Positions 33,705-44,059 of a DNA stretch of 64,000 nt are shown here, one piece after another. Source of the stretch: Ctena decussata (taxonomy: Eukaryota; Mollusca; Bivalvia; Lucinida; Lucinidae); assembly GCA_963989385.1 (NCBI GenBank), contig OZ022502.1, forward strand, positions 3,378,501 through 3,442,500. Direction: 5' to 3'. The notes under the pieces are model-generated. The model did not search any database. It saw only the letters and a program-made list of their open reading frames with translations, and was not told the origin of the DNA. Both the position numbers and the translations under genes were made by a program. Within the stretch, counting starts at the first letter, position 1; each line of letters starts with the position of its first letter.

Positions 33705-33913
33705 GCTGCATCATGAGAAAATCTGGTTTGTGCATATGCAAAAAATAAAGTTGCAGATCAGCTGCGCAGTAATTGTGCAGCTGATCAGCACCTTTGTTTT
33801 TTGCTTCAAAGATAGTACAATCCCTCTACTTTCTTAATCCAAAATTCATTCTTAGTTTGTGTCCAACCTGGTTGGGAACCCAAAGGCAGAGTTTCTCACG
33901 ACACGGCTTATAT
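33705..33913 (+). mobile_element. MITE R1
   Basis: Ends TGCATCATGAGAAAATCTGG and AGAGTTTCTCACGACACGGC are inverted and match the ends of R4. The inside has GCAGATCAGCTGCGCAG, AGCACCTTTGTTTT and GATAGTACAATCCCTCTAC. TATAT text lies at both borders. Non-coding. Confidence 0.65.
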
Positions 33914-34098
33914 CTAAGGAAATAGAAAACATTTGTACAGAATATGAAACTGTTCTTGTTTTTATATCTAATGATAGGGTCGTAGCAAGTGCCCCACTGA
34001 AAAAGAAATTGAAATTTCACTGAAAGTAACTGTGCCAATTTTCATTGAATGAAGTGTATTCGTTCATGTATGACTTCAGCAGTGAAATTTCAAGCAAA

Positions 34099-34496
34099 TG
34101 AGCCACTGCTTTTTGCATTATGAAAAAAACAAAGTGGCAGATCAGCACCTTTGTTTTCACTGCATAGATACTACAATCCCTCAACTTTCTAAATCCAAAA
34201 TTTCATGCCACCATGGCTGTACAGCCCGGTTTGTGTCAACCTAGTTAGAATCCCAGAAGATAGGGTTTCTTGTTTGTTTGTTTGGGTTGACGCTTTAGGT
34301 CCCAGTCAACAATTTTTCAGTCATGTCGGGACAGAGCCACCGCTTCCTAGGTATTACCAGTACTTTTTGAGAGGTTAATGTATCTTGCTCAAGGATACAA
34401 CACGGCAACCCGAGTGAGGATCGAACCCCTGACCTCTCACTCTGGAGTCCATCCCTGTACCACCAGGCCACCGCGCCTCCCTGCGACAGGGCTCAA
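34099..34496 (+). mobile_element. MITE R2, split by SINE S4
   Basis: Left GAGCCACTGC with TTTTTGCATTATG, interior GGCAGATCAGCACCTTTGTT and GATACTACAATCCCTCAAC, and right end AGGGTTTCT (to 34270) resuming as GCGACAGGGCTC (34483-34496) after the SINE. A degenerate copy of R1/R4. Confidence 0.55.
34271..34483 (-). mobile_element. tRNA-derived SINE S4 (second family)
   Basis: On the minus strand: GCGCGGTGGCCTGGTGGTAC (A-box-like TGGCCTGGTGG), then GGGGTTCGATCCTCACTCGG with a B box GGTTCGATCC, then CTTGAGCAAGATACATTAAC and a tail next to AAACAAACAAACAA. It is a different family from S1-S3. A target duplication was not resolved. Confidence 0.75.
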
Positions 34497-34663
34497 ATTA
34501 TATTAGTTTTACTCTCCCTTTTCAGGAAAGAAAAATTAACGTTGTACATGTATTTTGTCACTTTTCAATTAAAGTATTCCTTCATAACAGGAAAGTCAAC
34601 ACTGGGCACAGTTGCTCTGCTGATAGTGTTTGCTTCATATGCAGCTATGATTGCATGATAGCT

Positions 34664-35174
34664 TCAGCCATGTTCTTGAAGGTTTGGGGGACAGGAGACA
34701 TATTTTGCAGACTGAATATCTATATAAACACATTTCTTTCCTAAATCACTTGATTGAACTAAAATGCTTTGACTTTCGCCAGTAACAGTGCTCAACTGGG
34801 GACATAAGGGCTTTCCTTCATACTCTTTCAGGATGCCATTTTGAACAGAGTTAATAAATTCTCTGTTCAAACTAAACCTAGATGTATTGAAGGGTTTTAT
34901 AAGTGCATACTGTATGTTGTCTACTTCAACAAATGATTTGATGAAACCTTGTTTGACCTCTTGGTCATGATAAAAAGCAACAGTATAAGAGTTTTTAGTT
35001 TTAGTCTCCTGCTGTTTCTTTGAGTGATACACTCCATTTGGTGTCTGAATCCTGGAGCACAAATATGCTGCTTGTTGTTTTTCAGCTGGTATAAACTGCC
35101 AAGCATCATCTGATGGCATCAGAGCCTTTTTCTTCCCTAGCGACATGACCGTTGAATTAGGAGAATTCTCGTCT
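34664..35174 (-). CDS. CACTA-type transposase, C-terminal exon
   Basis: Preceded on the minus strand by ATTTGCTTCTAG, it enters in phase 2 and stops at TGA 34664-34666. Peptide blocks: MSLGKKKALMPSDDAWQFIP, SYTVAFYHDQEVKQGFIKSF, EVDNIQYALIKPFNTSRF, KKCVYIDIQSAKYVSCPPNL. The last block (K-C-V-Y-I ... Y-V-S-x-x-P-N) resembles the C-terminal domain I associate with animal EnSpm/CACTA proteins; this is memory of the family, not a search result. It joins exon 35758-35876 in frame. The codon before the ORF as called is TTG, so it is not a start. It lies inside the putative transposon, on the strand opposite to the gene at 39479. Confidence 0.65.
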
Positions 35175-35757
35175 CTAGAAGCAAATATCAATAAACTATA
35201 CTTAAGAATTAAAAGTTATTCTTCTGAGATTCAGGTATGAAATGTTGTGAAAATTACATCTAATTTGCATGAAAACCTTTAAATGACATTTCATACCCCA
35301 GTTAAACACAGAAAAATAACTCTTAATTTTTATAATTACAACTCCTTTCTTTATTCTTTCTCCAAAGTATTTTAAAAATTATGTTTTGCCTTAACAGTAC
35401 GTTTCCAGTTAATAACGTTTCGCGCATTTAGACTATGAAGTGTGAATGTACATGTCATGACGTCCAAAATACAGGTTTCTTATCTCTCTAACAATTTGCT
35501 GGACCATATGGGAGCAATCTAATCATTTTTCACTTTTTGCTACTCATCTACACCTTGTAAATGAGAATCAAGCTACATTATTCAATGTTTTGGATAATTA
35601 CAGCAATATTTCATTAACACGTTAACTAAAAACAAAATATCAACCTTGTAAATCCATGCCTATTAGAGAATCAAGCTACATTATTCAATGTTTTGGATAA
35701 TTGCAGCAATATTTCATTAACACGTTAACTAAAAACAAAATATCAACATGTACTTAC

Positions 35758-35876
35758 GCAACAAATTTCGAACCAAGGCACTGAGCTGTCTTCTTAATAA
35801 GTTCAGGTGATTCTTCCCTTGTCAAGTCCTTCACCAATTTGCCCAAAGACTTTGACATTGCCACAGCAAAACTAAT
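35758..35876 (-). CDS. CACTA-type transposase, penultimate exon
   Basis: On the minus strand AATTTTTAATAG precedes it and GTAAGTAC follows it. Phase 0 in, phase 2 out, fitting the next exon. Peptide: ISFAVAMSKSLGKLVKDLTR then EESPELIKKTAQCLGSKFVA. No motif is recognised. Two nearly identical copies of a 70-base intron stretch (TCAAGCTACATTATTCAATG, ATTTCATTAACACGTTAACT) lie just downstream at 35568-35640 and 35672-35745, a recent local duplication. Confidence 0.55.
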
Positions 35877-35909
35877 CTATTAAAAATTAAACACATTTAA
35901 AACTTATAC

Positions 35910-36068
35910 CTGTGTTCAACGTAAATGTCAGATGTACATCTGCCTTATCCAGCCTCTGTGAGTTTTCTTTTCTGATCTTTTTATACTTAGATCCATCAGT
36001 AATATCTTCCATTGCTGCTCTGTGTTCAGTTGTTTCTTGTCTGCAAACCATCCGGTAGAACCAATCAT
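35910..36068 (-). CDS. CACTA-type transposase, upstream exon (Tnp2-like start)
   Basis: On the minus strand TATTTTCCATAG precedes and ACACAG then GTATAAG ends it; phase 1 in, phase 1 out. Peptide: DWFYRMVCRQETTEHRAAME, DITDGSKYKKIRKE, ADVHLTFTLNT. The pattern DI-x-DG-x-x-Y ... x-LTF-x-LNT just before an expected DG matches the opening of the Tnp2-like transposase core as I know it. Only 33 bases separate it from the next exon, too short for a normal intron, and the phases disagree (1 versus 0), so the DG-containing core exons appear deleted. No upstream exon was found. Confidence 0.55.
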
Positions 36069-36145
36069 CTATGGAAAATATGAACACGAAATTATTAACC
36101 TTTTACCCTTAGAGCGCTAAACACAACAGAAGCTGAATTTTAAAA

Positions 36146-36235
36146 CACTGTAGCTCCAGATGAGACGGCTCATTGTGAGCCATCTCATATCTGACAGCTC
36201 ATAATTAGACGTCTAATCTGGAACCACATACAGTG
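36146..36235. mobile_element. 90-base palindromic insertion with CACTG ends
   Basis: It starts CACTGTAG and ends TACAGTG, with CCAGAT/ATCTGG inside, then a near-perfect hairpin GATGAGACGGCTCA/TGAGCCATCTCAT and a palindrome TTAGACGTCTAA. The terminal heptamer matches the left end of the surrounding CACTA-like element. It may be a miniature relative. Confidence 0.5.
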
Positions 36236-36999
36236 TTTGTATTCTAAGAGTCCTTAACTTTTCTACATGATATATAGTTTGAAGAACTGAAAATTTTTTG
36301 GAAATTTGGCAACACAACGAAACTTAGAGACAGAATATTGAAGCAATTTTGACCGAGATGATACTGCATATTTGGCAATTGACCGAGCAATATGGTTTCC
36401 AATCAAGCAGTACGGCTGTGAATACATGACTCACGTGAGGTTGAAAGAAGTCATAGTGAAATCTATCTAGTATATTTTATCATATTTTGACAAGATTTGT
36501 TGTTTCGATATTTTTTTCCTTCCAAAAGTGTTGGCAAACTATTGTGTGGCTTGTTTTAATATGAAGACAGCTGTATCAGTGGTTACTGACAGCAGTATAA
36601 TTATATATATGATTGTAGATTGAATTGTTCACATAATGAATGTGTGTGGTATTAAAATAATATCAGTTCCAGAGACCTTTTGATAAGGAAGCACTCTGTT
36701 GTCTAGGACTGTGGTGAATACTGAAGATTTGCACTATAAATTCAGCTCATCAAGAGATTAGAAATTAAATTAAGTTCAAAACTTATTTCTCTTTGGCAAT
36801 CAGCCATGACAAAAATTATCTTTCCTATAGCCGCTGGAGCATATGTTGACAACCTTTCACCAGCCAGCTGTACTACTCAGTGGAAAGCCATAAATACTGC
36901 CACACTCAAGAATTTCTCTCTGTTTTCAATGAGTTTTTACTTAATAAATGTTACATGTATTTTAATTAGAATCAATTACAAAATGCTAGAATAAAGATT
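36236..36999. other. AT-rich spacer, no supported gene
   Basis: Unique-looking AT-rich sequence inside the transposon. A 62-residue frame at 36806-36994 has no domain or splice support. Nothing else is recognised. Confidence 0.5.
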
Positions 37000-37575
37000 A
37001 ACCACCTGTAAACGCTCACCTGACTATTCCCCAGGTATAACCACAACTGTGAAATGCGAAAAAGGGGCAACATCGATTTTATAGATGCTCAAGAGCAGCT
37101 AACTCTGTGGTCCCTGATTGGATCCGGCCAAATTTCTAACTCATCCAAGCTCTTATGTTTGTCATATTTACCTCCAAGTATGAAATGGTTCCGATCAAGA
37201 ACAGCCGAGAAAAAGTGGCAACAATGTTTTTCCCATTATAAGTCTATGGGGATTTTTTTCAGAAGCTCAAGGGCAGCTAACTGCACAGTCAGTAGTGGGA
37301 TCTAACTGAATTTGGAACTCCTCAGAGCTCTCGTGCACGATAAAAAACAGCCGAGAAACAGTGGCAACACCGTTTTTTCCATTATAACCCTATCTGTTGC
37401 CATGGAAACCAGTGGGCAGATCTGGCCAAATGTCAAACTCATCCAAGCTCTCATGTATGTCATTGTTACCTGCAAGTATGAAATGGAGCCGATCAAGAAC
37501 AGTCAAGAAAAATTGGCAACAACGTTTTTCTCATTATAAGTCTATGTTTTTTTCAGACGCTCAAGGACATTATCG
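37000..37575 (+). mobile_element. Fragment H2 of tandem-core family H
   Basis: It begins near ACCTGTAAACGCTCACCTGA, a left-end type sequence, followed by about three units with GCTCAAGAGCAGCTAACTC, CCAAATTTCTAACTCATCC and CAAGTATGAAATGG. TGTTGCCATGGAAACCAG (37393) is close to the RFX palindrome. No right end. Confidence 0.6.
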
Positions 37576-38046
37576 CGGTCCATAAATGAAAACCTCACGA
37601 TATAGGGTAGGTCTGTAAGGAACTCTAAGAATTCAATATTTGTCACCTTTTGAGTTAGTTCTCTTTCATTCGGCGAGGTGAACTCTTCGGTCTTTATCGC
37701 TGTGTCTTACCAATTCAAAGCGCAATATGTGAAAATAAGTTAAATTGGGTCCGTAAAACTTTTTTTTTTCTCATTTCCCATGAAAAAGGCACATGTAATA
37801 TAATCTAGCTCAGGCCATAAAACGGTGCATCTTGGACGTTTAACTGGTAACCCGGGGTGATCAAATACATGTATGCCCATTGCTGTGGACAGATTCACAA
37901 TTACAGTTAGTTTGATACTGTTACGGTATTCCGTAAGTGGTATGTACCACGGTATGTAGCTGAGTACCCTGGTATACGCGGTACAGTTTCAGGCAGTACC
38001 CAAGCCTAGCAACATCCCTAGAATGTCCATGAGGGCGTTTGACATG
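37576..38046. other. Spacer, no supported feature
   Basis: No open frame or repeat of note. A short imperfect repeat around TGTTACGGTATTCCGTAAGT and CACGGTATGTAGC at 37918-37960 is seen. Confidence 0.4.
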
Positions 38047-38462
38047 GGAACAAGACAACTCACCGACACGGTTTTTGAGACAATTCACCAACAGATTTTG
38101 AGACAACTCACCAACACTTTATAAGACAACTCACCGACACTTTTATTCAAAGACAATTGAGCTGTAACTGATAATTATACATGTAATTGGTAATCATATG
38201 CAATTAAGGTATTGAATCAGTTATGTTACCTGATTGGATCAAATGTGCAAATGAGGACGTTTCTACGCTTATGACTAGGTGTGTACATTGAATTGTCTTA
38301 AAAATGTCATTGAAACCATAATTACCATTTACAGCTCATTTAACTTTGAACAAAACCAATCGATGAATTGTCTCATAAAGTGTCGGTGAGTTGTCTCAAA
38401 ATCTGTCGGTGAATTGTCTCAAAAACCGTGTCGGTGAGTTGTCTTGTCGGTGATTTGTCTTG
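38047..38462. mobile_element. Foldback element with about 70-90-base inverted arms
   Basis: Left arm 38050-38137 contains ACAAGACAACTCACCGACAC and GGTTTTTGAGACAATTCACC; the right arm 38363-38460 is its imperfect reverse (GGTGAGTTGTCTTGT, AAAAACCGTGTCGGTGAG). About 225 unrelated bases separate them. Part of the same motif recurs at 40345-40420. No coding content. Confidence 0.7.
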
Positions 38463-39478
38463 ATTCCGTATGACATTATATGTCAAGAAAGAAAGAATTA
38501 ACTTTGACAAATTCTGCTTTTGTCCACATCTAAAAATGATCAAAACATAGTGATAAAGACCAAAGCATTCATCCAGGTGAATGAGCATTTACCTGTTGTG
38601 ACGTCAGCCTGACATCTGAATAGTTAATACAGGTGAAATACCGAAATGATAATGCTTCACCAGTGCTTGGCTGAGGAAGATTAGTCCCTAGCTAAACCAT
38701 GGCCTTTGAAAAATGTCACCAAGAAATGGAGGCACCCTGTGTAGGAATTTTCACCCCGTCCATCTGCAGGTTAAAGAACCATAGCTATATCCGTAATATT
38801 ATAAACGGTTCCCATAGGCTCACTAACATCGGTGTGTACATCCAACAATCTGAAATTGATCACATAACAATTGGCAGGCATGAAAATTTGATTTGAATAA
38901 GGGTGTAGCCGAACTCGATCTTTCGTCACAATTGTATGTTAAATGTACATTCATAATTTTTTATTAAACGAAATAGTATCACTTTGAGAAATAGCGTAAC
39001 GGCTTTTCAGCCGATAGAAAAACTGTACAAGAAATAATACACCACAGTAACATCGTTTTCGCAACCCTTGCAAAGCAAAATAATCAAGGTTTATGACAAT
39101 TCTTGAAGAATGAATTTATTGTCAGACTGTTTCGTTTCGTTTGAAATAAAGCTGGATTTTGTCTGTTTTAAAAAGAATAGCCTCCCTTTAAATCCGCATA
39201 TTCGTATCTAGCGTTTTCGTCGTATAGAAGATAAATTATATAAAAAAAACAATATATACTAACGTTTAAAATATATAAAGGATCCGATGTCTCAGGTTGT
39301 AATTTATATCTCCAAAAACACCGAAAAATGAAAATACGAAGTCCCTTCTCGGTTAGCTCTAATATAGAATTTCACGCGCGCGCGCGACTTTGTCGTCTGC
39401 AAATTCTGGAGGGAAAAACAACAACGAACGAACAACAACAAGAAAAAGACACAGGTCTACGTCCTAACCAGTATTCCA
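38463..39478. other. Region upstream of the plus-strand gene
   Basis: AT-rich and mostly unique. A (CG)n run CGCGCGCGCG at 39375-39385 lies about 95 bases before the candidate start codon, and AACAACAAC/GAAC repeats follow, as in a 5' untranslated region. A 65-residue frame at 38699-38896 is unsupported. No clear TATA box was settled. Confidence 0.4.
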
Positions 39479-39656
39479 ATGACTGAGCAATCACTATATT
39501 GTGTTGTCGATTGGGACGATGGATACTGGAATGACATCCCAGTATCCTGTATAAAGGAACCTCGTAAAGCTTATGGGGAGTACCTGATTGGCGAAAGAGT
39601 GAGGGCGCTGCTACCTTCGAGTGGTATTTTCAGAGGTGTTATCGCTGCCATTGATG
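39479..39656 (+). CDS. Spliced gene, exon 1: small barrel-like domain
   Basis: It starts with a true ATG and runs to GATG then GTATGT, leaving phase 1. Peptide: MTEQSLYCVVDWDDGYWNDI, PVSCIKEPRKAYGEYLIGER, VRALLPSSGIFRGVIAAID. The pattern of short strands with conserved aromatic residues (YCVVDWDDGYW, GERVRALLPSSGIFRGVI) looks like a Tudor, chromo or Agenet-type barrel; this is inference. It joins exon 2 (43951) with the frame kept. It lies within the putative CACTA element and could be that element's second product or a captured gene. Confidence 0.65.
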
Positions 39657-39741
39657 GTATGTGCACTTCAATATTTACTTATGACATTTGATTTGCATGT
39701 GTCAAATGGGACAGTGATTTCATTTGGCCATTTTTACACAT

Positions 39742-40330
39742 ACAGCCGAGTCCAGTAACATTGCGCGGCCCCTAACATTGCGCACATACGAGACTGCAAA
39801 CACAGTCTGACTTTCAGCCTCAGTTTCACCAAATTTTACAACAAAAAAGCTGATGATTAATTTTGGTGCATAGTGAAGGCTCCTGTCACTCAAGTGAAAC
39901 AAATCATGCAAGAAATAGTGTCCAAAATGCGATTTTTGTATTCTCAAAATACCATGTGATATCATTTTTGTGTCACCATACTGAAAACATTTGTCTGCGT
40001 CATTTTGTGCTTAAAGTCTGTCGAACGATTGCCATATGTGTTGATAGAAATAGAATCTTTGCAAACAGATTACACATGACCAAAGAATACACATTTGATT
40101 TAACTGTGCGCAATGTTGAGCGACTAAATGTCTCATGTTTTGTCACGGGGGTGCATATGTTTCAACCCAGATATTACTTTTAAAAGCTGATAAGAATTGC
40201 TGATTTTTGATATTATGGATTTTGCTTACTTGGGTCACCTAACATCTCATTGTAAGTGTTAATTTGTGTTTTATTTTACAATTAGGCCATATTAAAAGAT
40301 CTTAGGTGCGCAATGTTACCGGACTGCACC
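39742..40330. mobile_element. MITE U with GTAACATTGCGC ends
   Basis: GAGTCCAGTAACATTGCGC (about 39748-39766) and GCGCAATGTTACCGGACT (40308-40325) are inverted. A second pair, CTAACATTGCGCAC (39772-39785) and GTGCGCAATGTTGAG (about 40106-40120), lies inside. About 590 bases, in intron 1 of the plus-strand gene. Two small open frames inside have no support. Confidence 0.65.
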
Positions 40331-40433
40331 GTACAGTGCCCGCAATAACAAGACAACTTGCCGACAAGACAATTCACCGACATAGATTATGAGACAATTC
40401 ACAGAGTGACGGTGAGTTGTTCCCCACCGAGAT

Positions 40434-40502
40434 TTAGAGGATTCGAACCAATGACCACTGGCAGACCACACACATGCTCTGACTACTGAGCCATTAAGCC
40501 AC
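40434..40502 (-). mobile_element. tRNA-like SINE head
   Basis: On the minus strand: GTGGCTTAATGGCTCAGTAG, then GAGCATGTGTGTGG and a perfect B box GGTTCGAATCC. The adjacent sequence AACAACTCACCGTCAC is related to the foldback at 38047. Real tRNA is unlikely because the arms do not pair well. Confidence 0.5.
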
Positions 40503-40778
40503 ATGTTATGATGGTAGGTATTAAATCTGTGACACGTACCCCATGAAAAACGGTTCCGGGACACTTCGGTCCAAAACCATTTCGACCCGGGACTCCTCAG
40601 CCCAAATTGATTTTTTTTCTGGGACTCCTCGGCCCAATTAATGGGAGTTATGATAAATTTCCTAGGGTAGGGTAAGGATGGGTTGGGTAGGGTATGTAGT
40701 GTAGAGTAGGAAATAAAGAGTGTTTTGGGTTCAAATATTGCCCCTCCCCCACACCTTTTTTTTTATTTTTCTTAATAT

Positions 40779-40806
40779 TCCCCCCCCCCCCCCCCCCCCC
40801 CCCCCC
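40779..40806 (+). repeat. Poly-C run
   Basis: About 28 C in a row following AATATTC. It produces a false proline-rich reading frame. Length is likely uncertain in assemblies. Confidence 0.9.
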
Positions 40807-40848
40807 GAAACACATTTATTTAATTTTCTTAATATTGTACAATACCTT

Positions 40849-42263
40849 TTTAGCTCGCCTGAACGAAAGTTCAGGAAGAGCTATTGTTGTCACCACGGCG
40901 TCCGCGTCAGCGTCAGCGTCCGCGTCAGCGTCGGCGTCCGGATTGGATGTTTTGGTTAAAGTTTTTTAAAGACCTATATCTCCCTAACCCATGGATGGAT
41001 TCCTTTGATACTTGCACTGTAGTTAGATATTGGTCCAAAGTTTAACATGGTACCACCCCCACCCCACTCCTTGACCTTGATGTCAAGGTCATGGACTTAG
41101 AAAATTGGGAGTTTTTTGGGACTGGATGTTTTGGTTAAAGTTTTCTAAAGCCCAGTATCTCCTTAACCCATGGATGGATTCCTTTGATACTTGCACTGTA
41201 GTTAGATATTGGTCTAAAGTTTTCCAAGGTACTACCCCCACCCCCCTCAGTGACCTTGATGTCAAGGTCGTGGACTTAGAAAATTGTCTTTTTATTGATT
41301 GGATGTTTTGGTTAAAGTTTTTTAATGACACATATCTCCTGAAACCATAGATGAATTCTTTTTATATTTGCACTGTAGTTAGATATTAGTCCAAAGTTTT
41401 ACAGAGTACTACCCCAGCCCTGCTCGGTGACCTTGATGTCAAGGTCAGGGACTTAGGAAATTTGGTCTTTATTAAAGTTTTCTAATTGCGTACTGATTCA
41501 TAATGCTTGGCAGAGATTTAGTTTACACTTGAACTGATGTTAGACACTTTTTTGAGTTTTTACAAAACACTATATACTTACCCGACTGGATGACCTTGAT
41601 GTCAAGGTTGAGTTTTGTCTTAAAGATTTTGATTAGTTTTATATTAATGAAGATATAATTTCACAGTGCCACAATGGACTCAGTTGATACTAATACTTGG
41701 ACTGATGTTAGATAACGGTTAAAGGCTTTGATACATCCTAGCCCTGCCCTCCTCCCCCCTACCCCTTAGTTCTTTGACCTAAAGCTCATGGACTTTGAAA
41801 TTTCGTGTGGATTTTTTTTTATTTTAAGACATTTCTGAGATAGCTTTTGTTTATAAATGTGTTGTCATTATGGACATGCTTGCCTGAAGTTTTATACATC
41901 GCAGTCCACACCACCATAGCCGGGCCGGGTAGCGCAATCGGTAGGGCACCTGACTCGTAAGTCAGAGGCCCTGGGTTCGAATCCCGGTCTGGCCACATAC
42001 TTTCGTTTCTCCTTCCGCTGATTCAAGAAGGGCAGTTGTCAGTTACTGGCGAAAATATGTGCACTTAGTACTGGTTAACCGCTTAGGAGGTCTAAGCCTG
42101 CCCAGGAATAGTGTGGTTAGGTTAACTGACCGTCCCGACATGACCTTAGTTGTTTACCGTGGACGTTAAGCATCAAATCAACCAACCACACCACCATAGC
42201 GACTGTGTGATGGGCAAGCATCTATTCAGGCGAGCTATGCTGTCAGGCGACAGCTCTTGTTGT
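40849..42263 (-). mobile_element. Tandem-core element C2 (inverted, carries SINE S1)
   Basis: The reverse of C1: TTTTAGCTCGCCTGAACGAA on the left is the right end, and GACAGCTCTTGTTG on the right is the left end. The GTCCGCGTCAGC-type block lies at 40897-40945. Units contain TGACCTTGATGTCAAGGTCA and GGATGTTTTGGTTAAAGTTT. It is split by S1 at 41921-42185. It lies in intron 1 of the plus-strand gene. Confidence 0.8.
41921..42185 (+). mobile_element. Complete tRNA-derived SINE S1 with 15-base duplication
   Basis: The head has A-box-like TAGCGCAATCGG, an anticodon-arm-like CTGACTCGTAAGTCAG and a perfect B box GGTTCGAATCC. The body carries CAGTTGTCAGTTACTGGCG, GTGCACTTAGTACTGGTTAA, GTGTGGTTAGGTTAACTGAC and the tail CATCAAATCAACCAACCA. 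CCACACCACCATAGC is repeated exactly on both sides (41906-41920 and 42186-42200), and C1 has a single copy (7773-7787, reversed). This is the best-preserved SINE in the window. A functional tRNA gene is rejected because the body and tail are attached and copies repeat. Confidence 0.92.
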
Positions 42264-42289
42264 AAATACCTTCTATTCTTGGTTCACAT

Positions 42290-42518
42290 CCCCCATACCC
42301 CAATACCCCACATCACCCCTACCCCCAACATTGTGATCACATCCACCCTGAACCCCCCACCAGCCCTCCCCCCAAATTTTTTCTTTCTCAAAAACTTCAA
42401 TTCTTCGTTCACATCCAGCCTGACCCCCCCCCCCCCCCCCTCAATTTTTTTTTTGAATTTTCACAAAAACTTCACTTCTACGTTCACATCTACCCTGACC
42501 TCCCCCAACCTGACCCCC

Positions 42519-42549
<31 letters not shown>

Positions 42550-42645
42550 AAAAATGAATTTTTACAAAAAACTTCACTTCTCCGTTCACATCTATGACCT
42601 CCCCCAACCCGACCCCCCCCCCCCAACCCCCCCCCCCCCCTAAGC
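42290..42645 (+). repeat. C-run minisatellite, first block
   Basis: About four units of 60-80 bases: AAAACTTCACTTCTCCGTTC, ACATCTACCCTGACC, then C-runs of 10-20, with A- and T-runs. The same unit makes a second block at 46327. Long proline-rich frames are artefacts. Confidence 0.85.
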
Positions 42646-43950
42646 TTGGCCCTATGTTGTCTGTTTCAAACGTGACGTTAAATACAGCTTCTTTATTTTT
42701 ATCTTAAAACCTTAAAAATATTTTTGTTTCCCCTTACCCGACCCTGTTTCTCTGGTATGGGTCGGTCGGTCGGATTTTTTTTTTAACTTCTTAAATTCCA
42801 TACCCATTAAACAAAAAAAACAAAAAAAAAATGCCCATTAAACCAAATTGTAAATATTCCTAATCTAGGCAATAGAACTAAATGCACAAACGATGCTAAC
42901 TAAAAATATTTTATTTAAAGATATATATAGCTTTGTTCTCTCAGTTTGCAATGAAATTAAAACAAAAATTCTTTTCTGAAAATTGAAATAAAATTTTTTG
43001 GGTAGGGCCTTTTTTCAGGGTCGGTCGGGAAAGGGGAAACAAATAAAATTTTAATTTAGGCCTTAGGTATTTTCCTATACTGATTAAGATAAAGTGCTAT
43101 AAATAGATGCAAAGTCTTCTGCTATCTACTAAAAATACACACTGGAAATCACCAAGCATGACTACAGGCTTGGCAGCAAACCAAAAATACTTTATTTGTG
43201 GCATACAATTGGAAAACAAATGCATATATCTAGTGTGTTTTTATTTCAATATAAGCATTTTAGCCACTTCACTGTGACTAAATTCAGTCAACTTTAGTCA
43301 GCAATTCTGTAGTGAAAGTCAGCTAGCGCCCCTAAACACCCTCAGCAGTATTTGGTCTATAGATAAGTTAGCTGCGAAGCTGCCGAAGCATCATACAAAT
43401 TTATTTGAACCACAAGCAAAGTACCTTTGTATGTGTTTAGTAACAAACCTACCTATAAAACTTAGTCTAAATCAGTAGACATTGGAATTAAAAGTGCATT
43501 CTAGCCTCCACACAGACCCTGTGAGTACTCTGGCCACTGAGAAACACAATAGGCCTGTGTCAGACATAAATAAATATCTGCTTCCAACAAGTGCAAGCTA
43601 TGTACAAAGTCCCTAGTTATATGGCCACATGGCAAACAGTAGGCTTGTTGCTGTGACAATTTATTGAATTATATGCAAGAATTTTTCCATGTAAGCTTAA
43701 TTAACAGATTTATCCCAGTGATTTTATTTGGGATTTTGGGAAGCTACCTTTTCCTGAACATTTGGAAAAATATTTAATAAAATTTGGGAAAATAAGTGCT
43801 AAAATACATGATATTGGGAAAATAAAGGCCATTTTTGGATTGGGAATGACTCCCCTATAAGGCGGTAAAAATGGCCAAATAAAATCACTGTATCCCATTG
43901 AGTTATTTATATTATATGTGTGATCACATTAATCTGATTTTATTTTGTAG
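42646..43950. other. Intron 1 remainder with a foldback
   Basis: TTTGTTTCCCCTTACCCGACC (about 42723-42742) and GGTCGGGAAAGGGGAAACAAA (about 43022-43043) are inverted, giving a 320-base MITE-like foldback. 43044-43950 is unique-looking AT-rich sequence with no supported gene. The intron ends TTTTATTTTGTAG at 43950. Confidence 0.55.
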
Positions 43951-44059
43951 AAGATCGAGATTGGTTGAGGGTGGCAGCGAAAGGGCCACGCCCTATACCA
44001 ACGAGAGCACCTTTGAATCCTGAAAAGAAAGAGAATGGAGGAAATGGAGCTGTAAAAAG
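43951..44059 (+). CDS. Spliced gene, exon 2
   Basis: It follows TTTTATTTTGTAG and ends AAAAAG then GTAAAGG. It accepts phase 1 from exon 1 and leaves phase 2. Peptide: EDRDWLRVAAKGPRPIPTRA then PLNPEKKENGGNGAVK. A basic, proline-rich linker follows the exon 1 domain. No motif is recognised. Confidence 0.62.

Noticed and set aside
38699..38896. 65-residue plus-strand frame upstream of the spliced gene
   Set aside because: No splice sites in agreement with exon 1 and no motif.
41921..41994. tRNA gene with GGTTCGAATCC
   Set aside because: It is the head of SINE S1: a long body, a CAACCAACCA tail, a target duplication and another copy (S2) are present.
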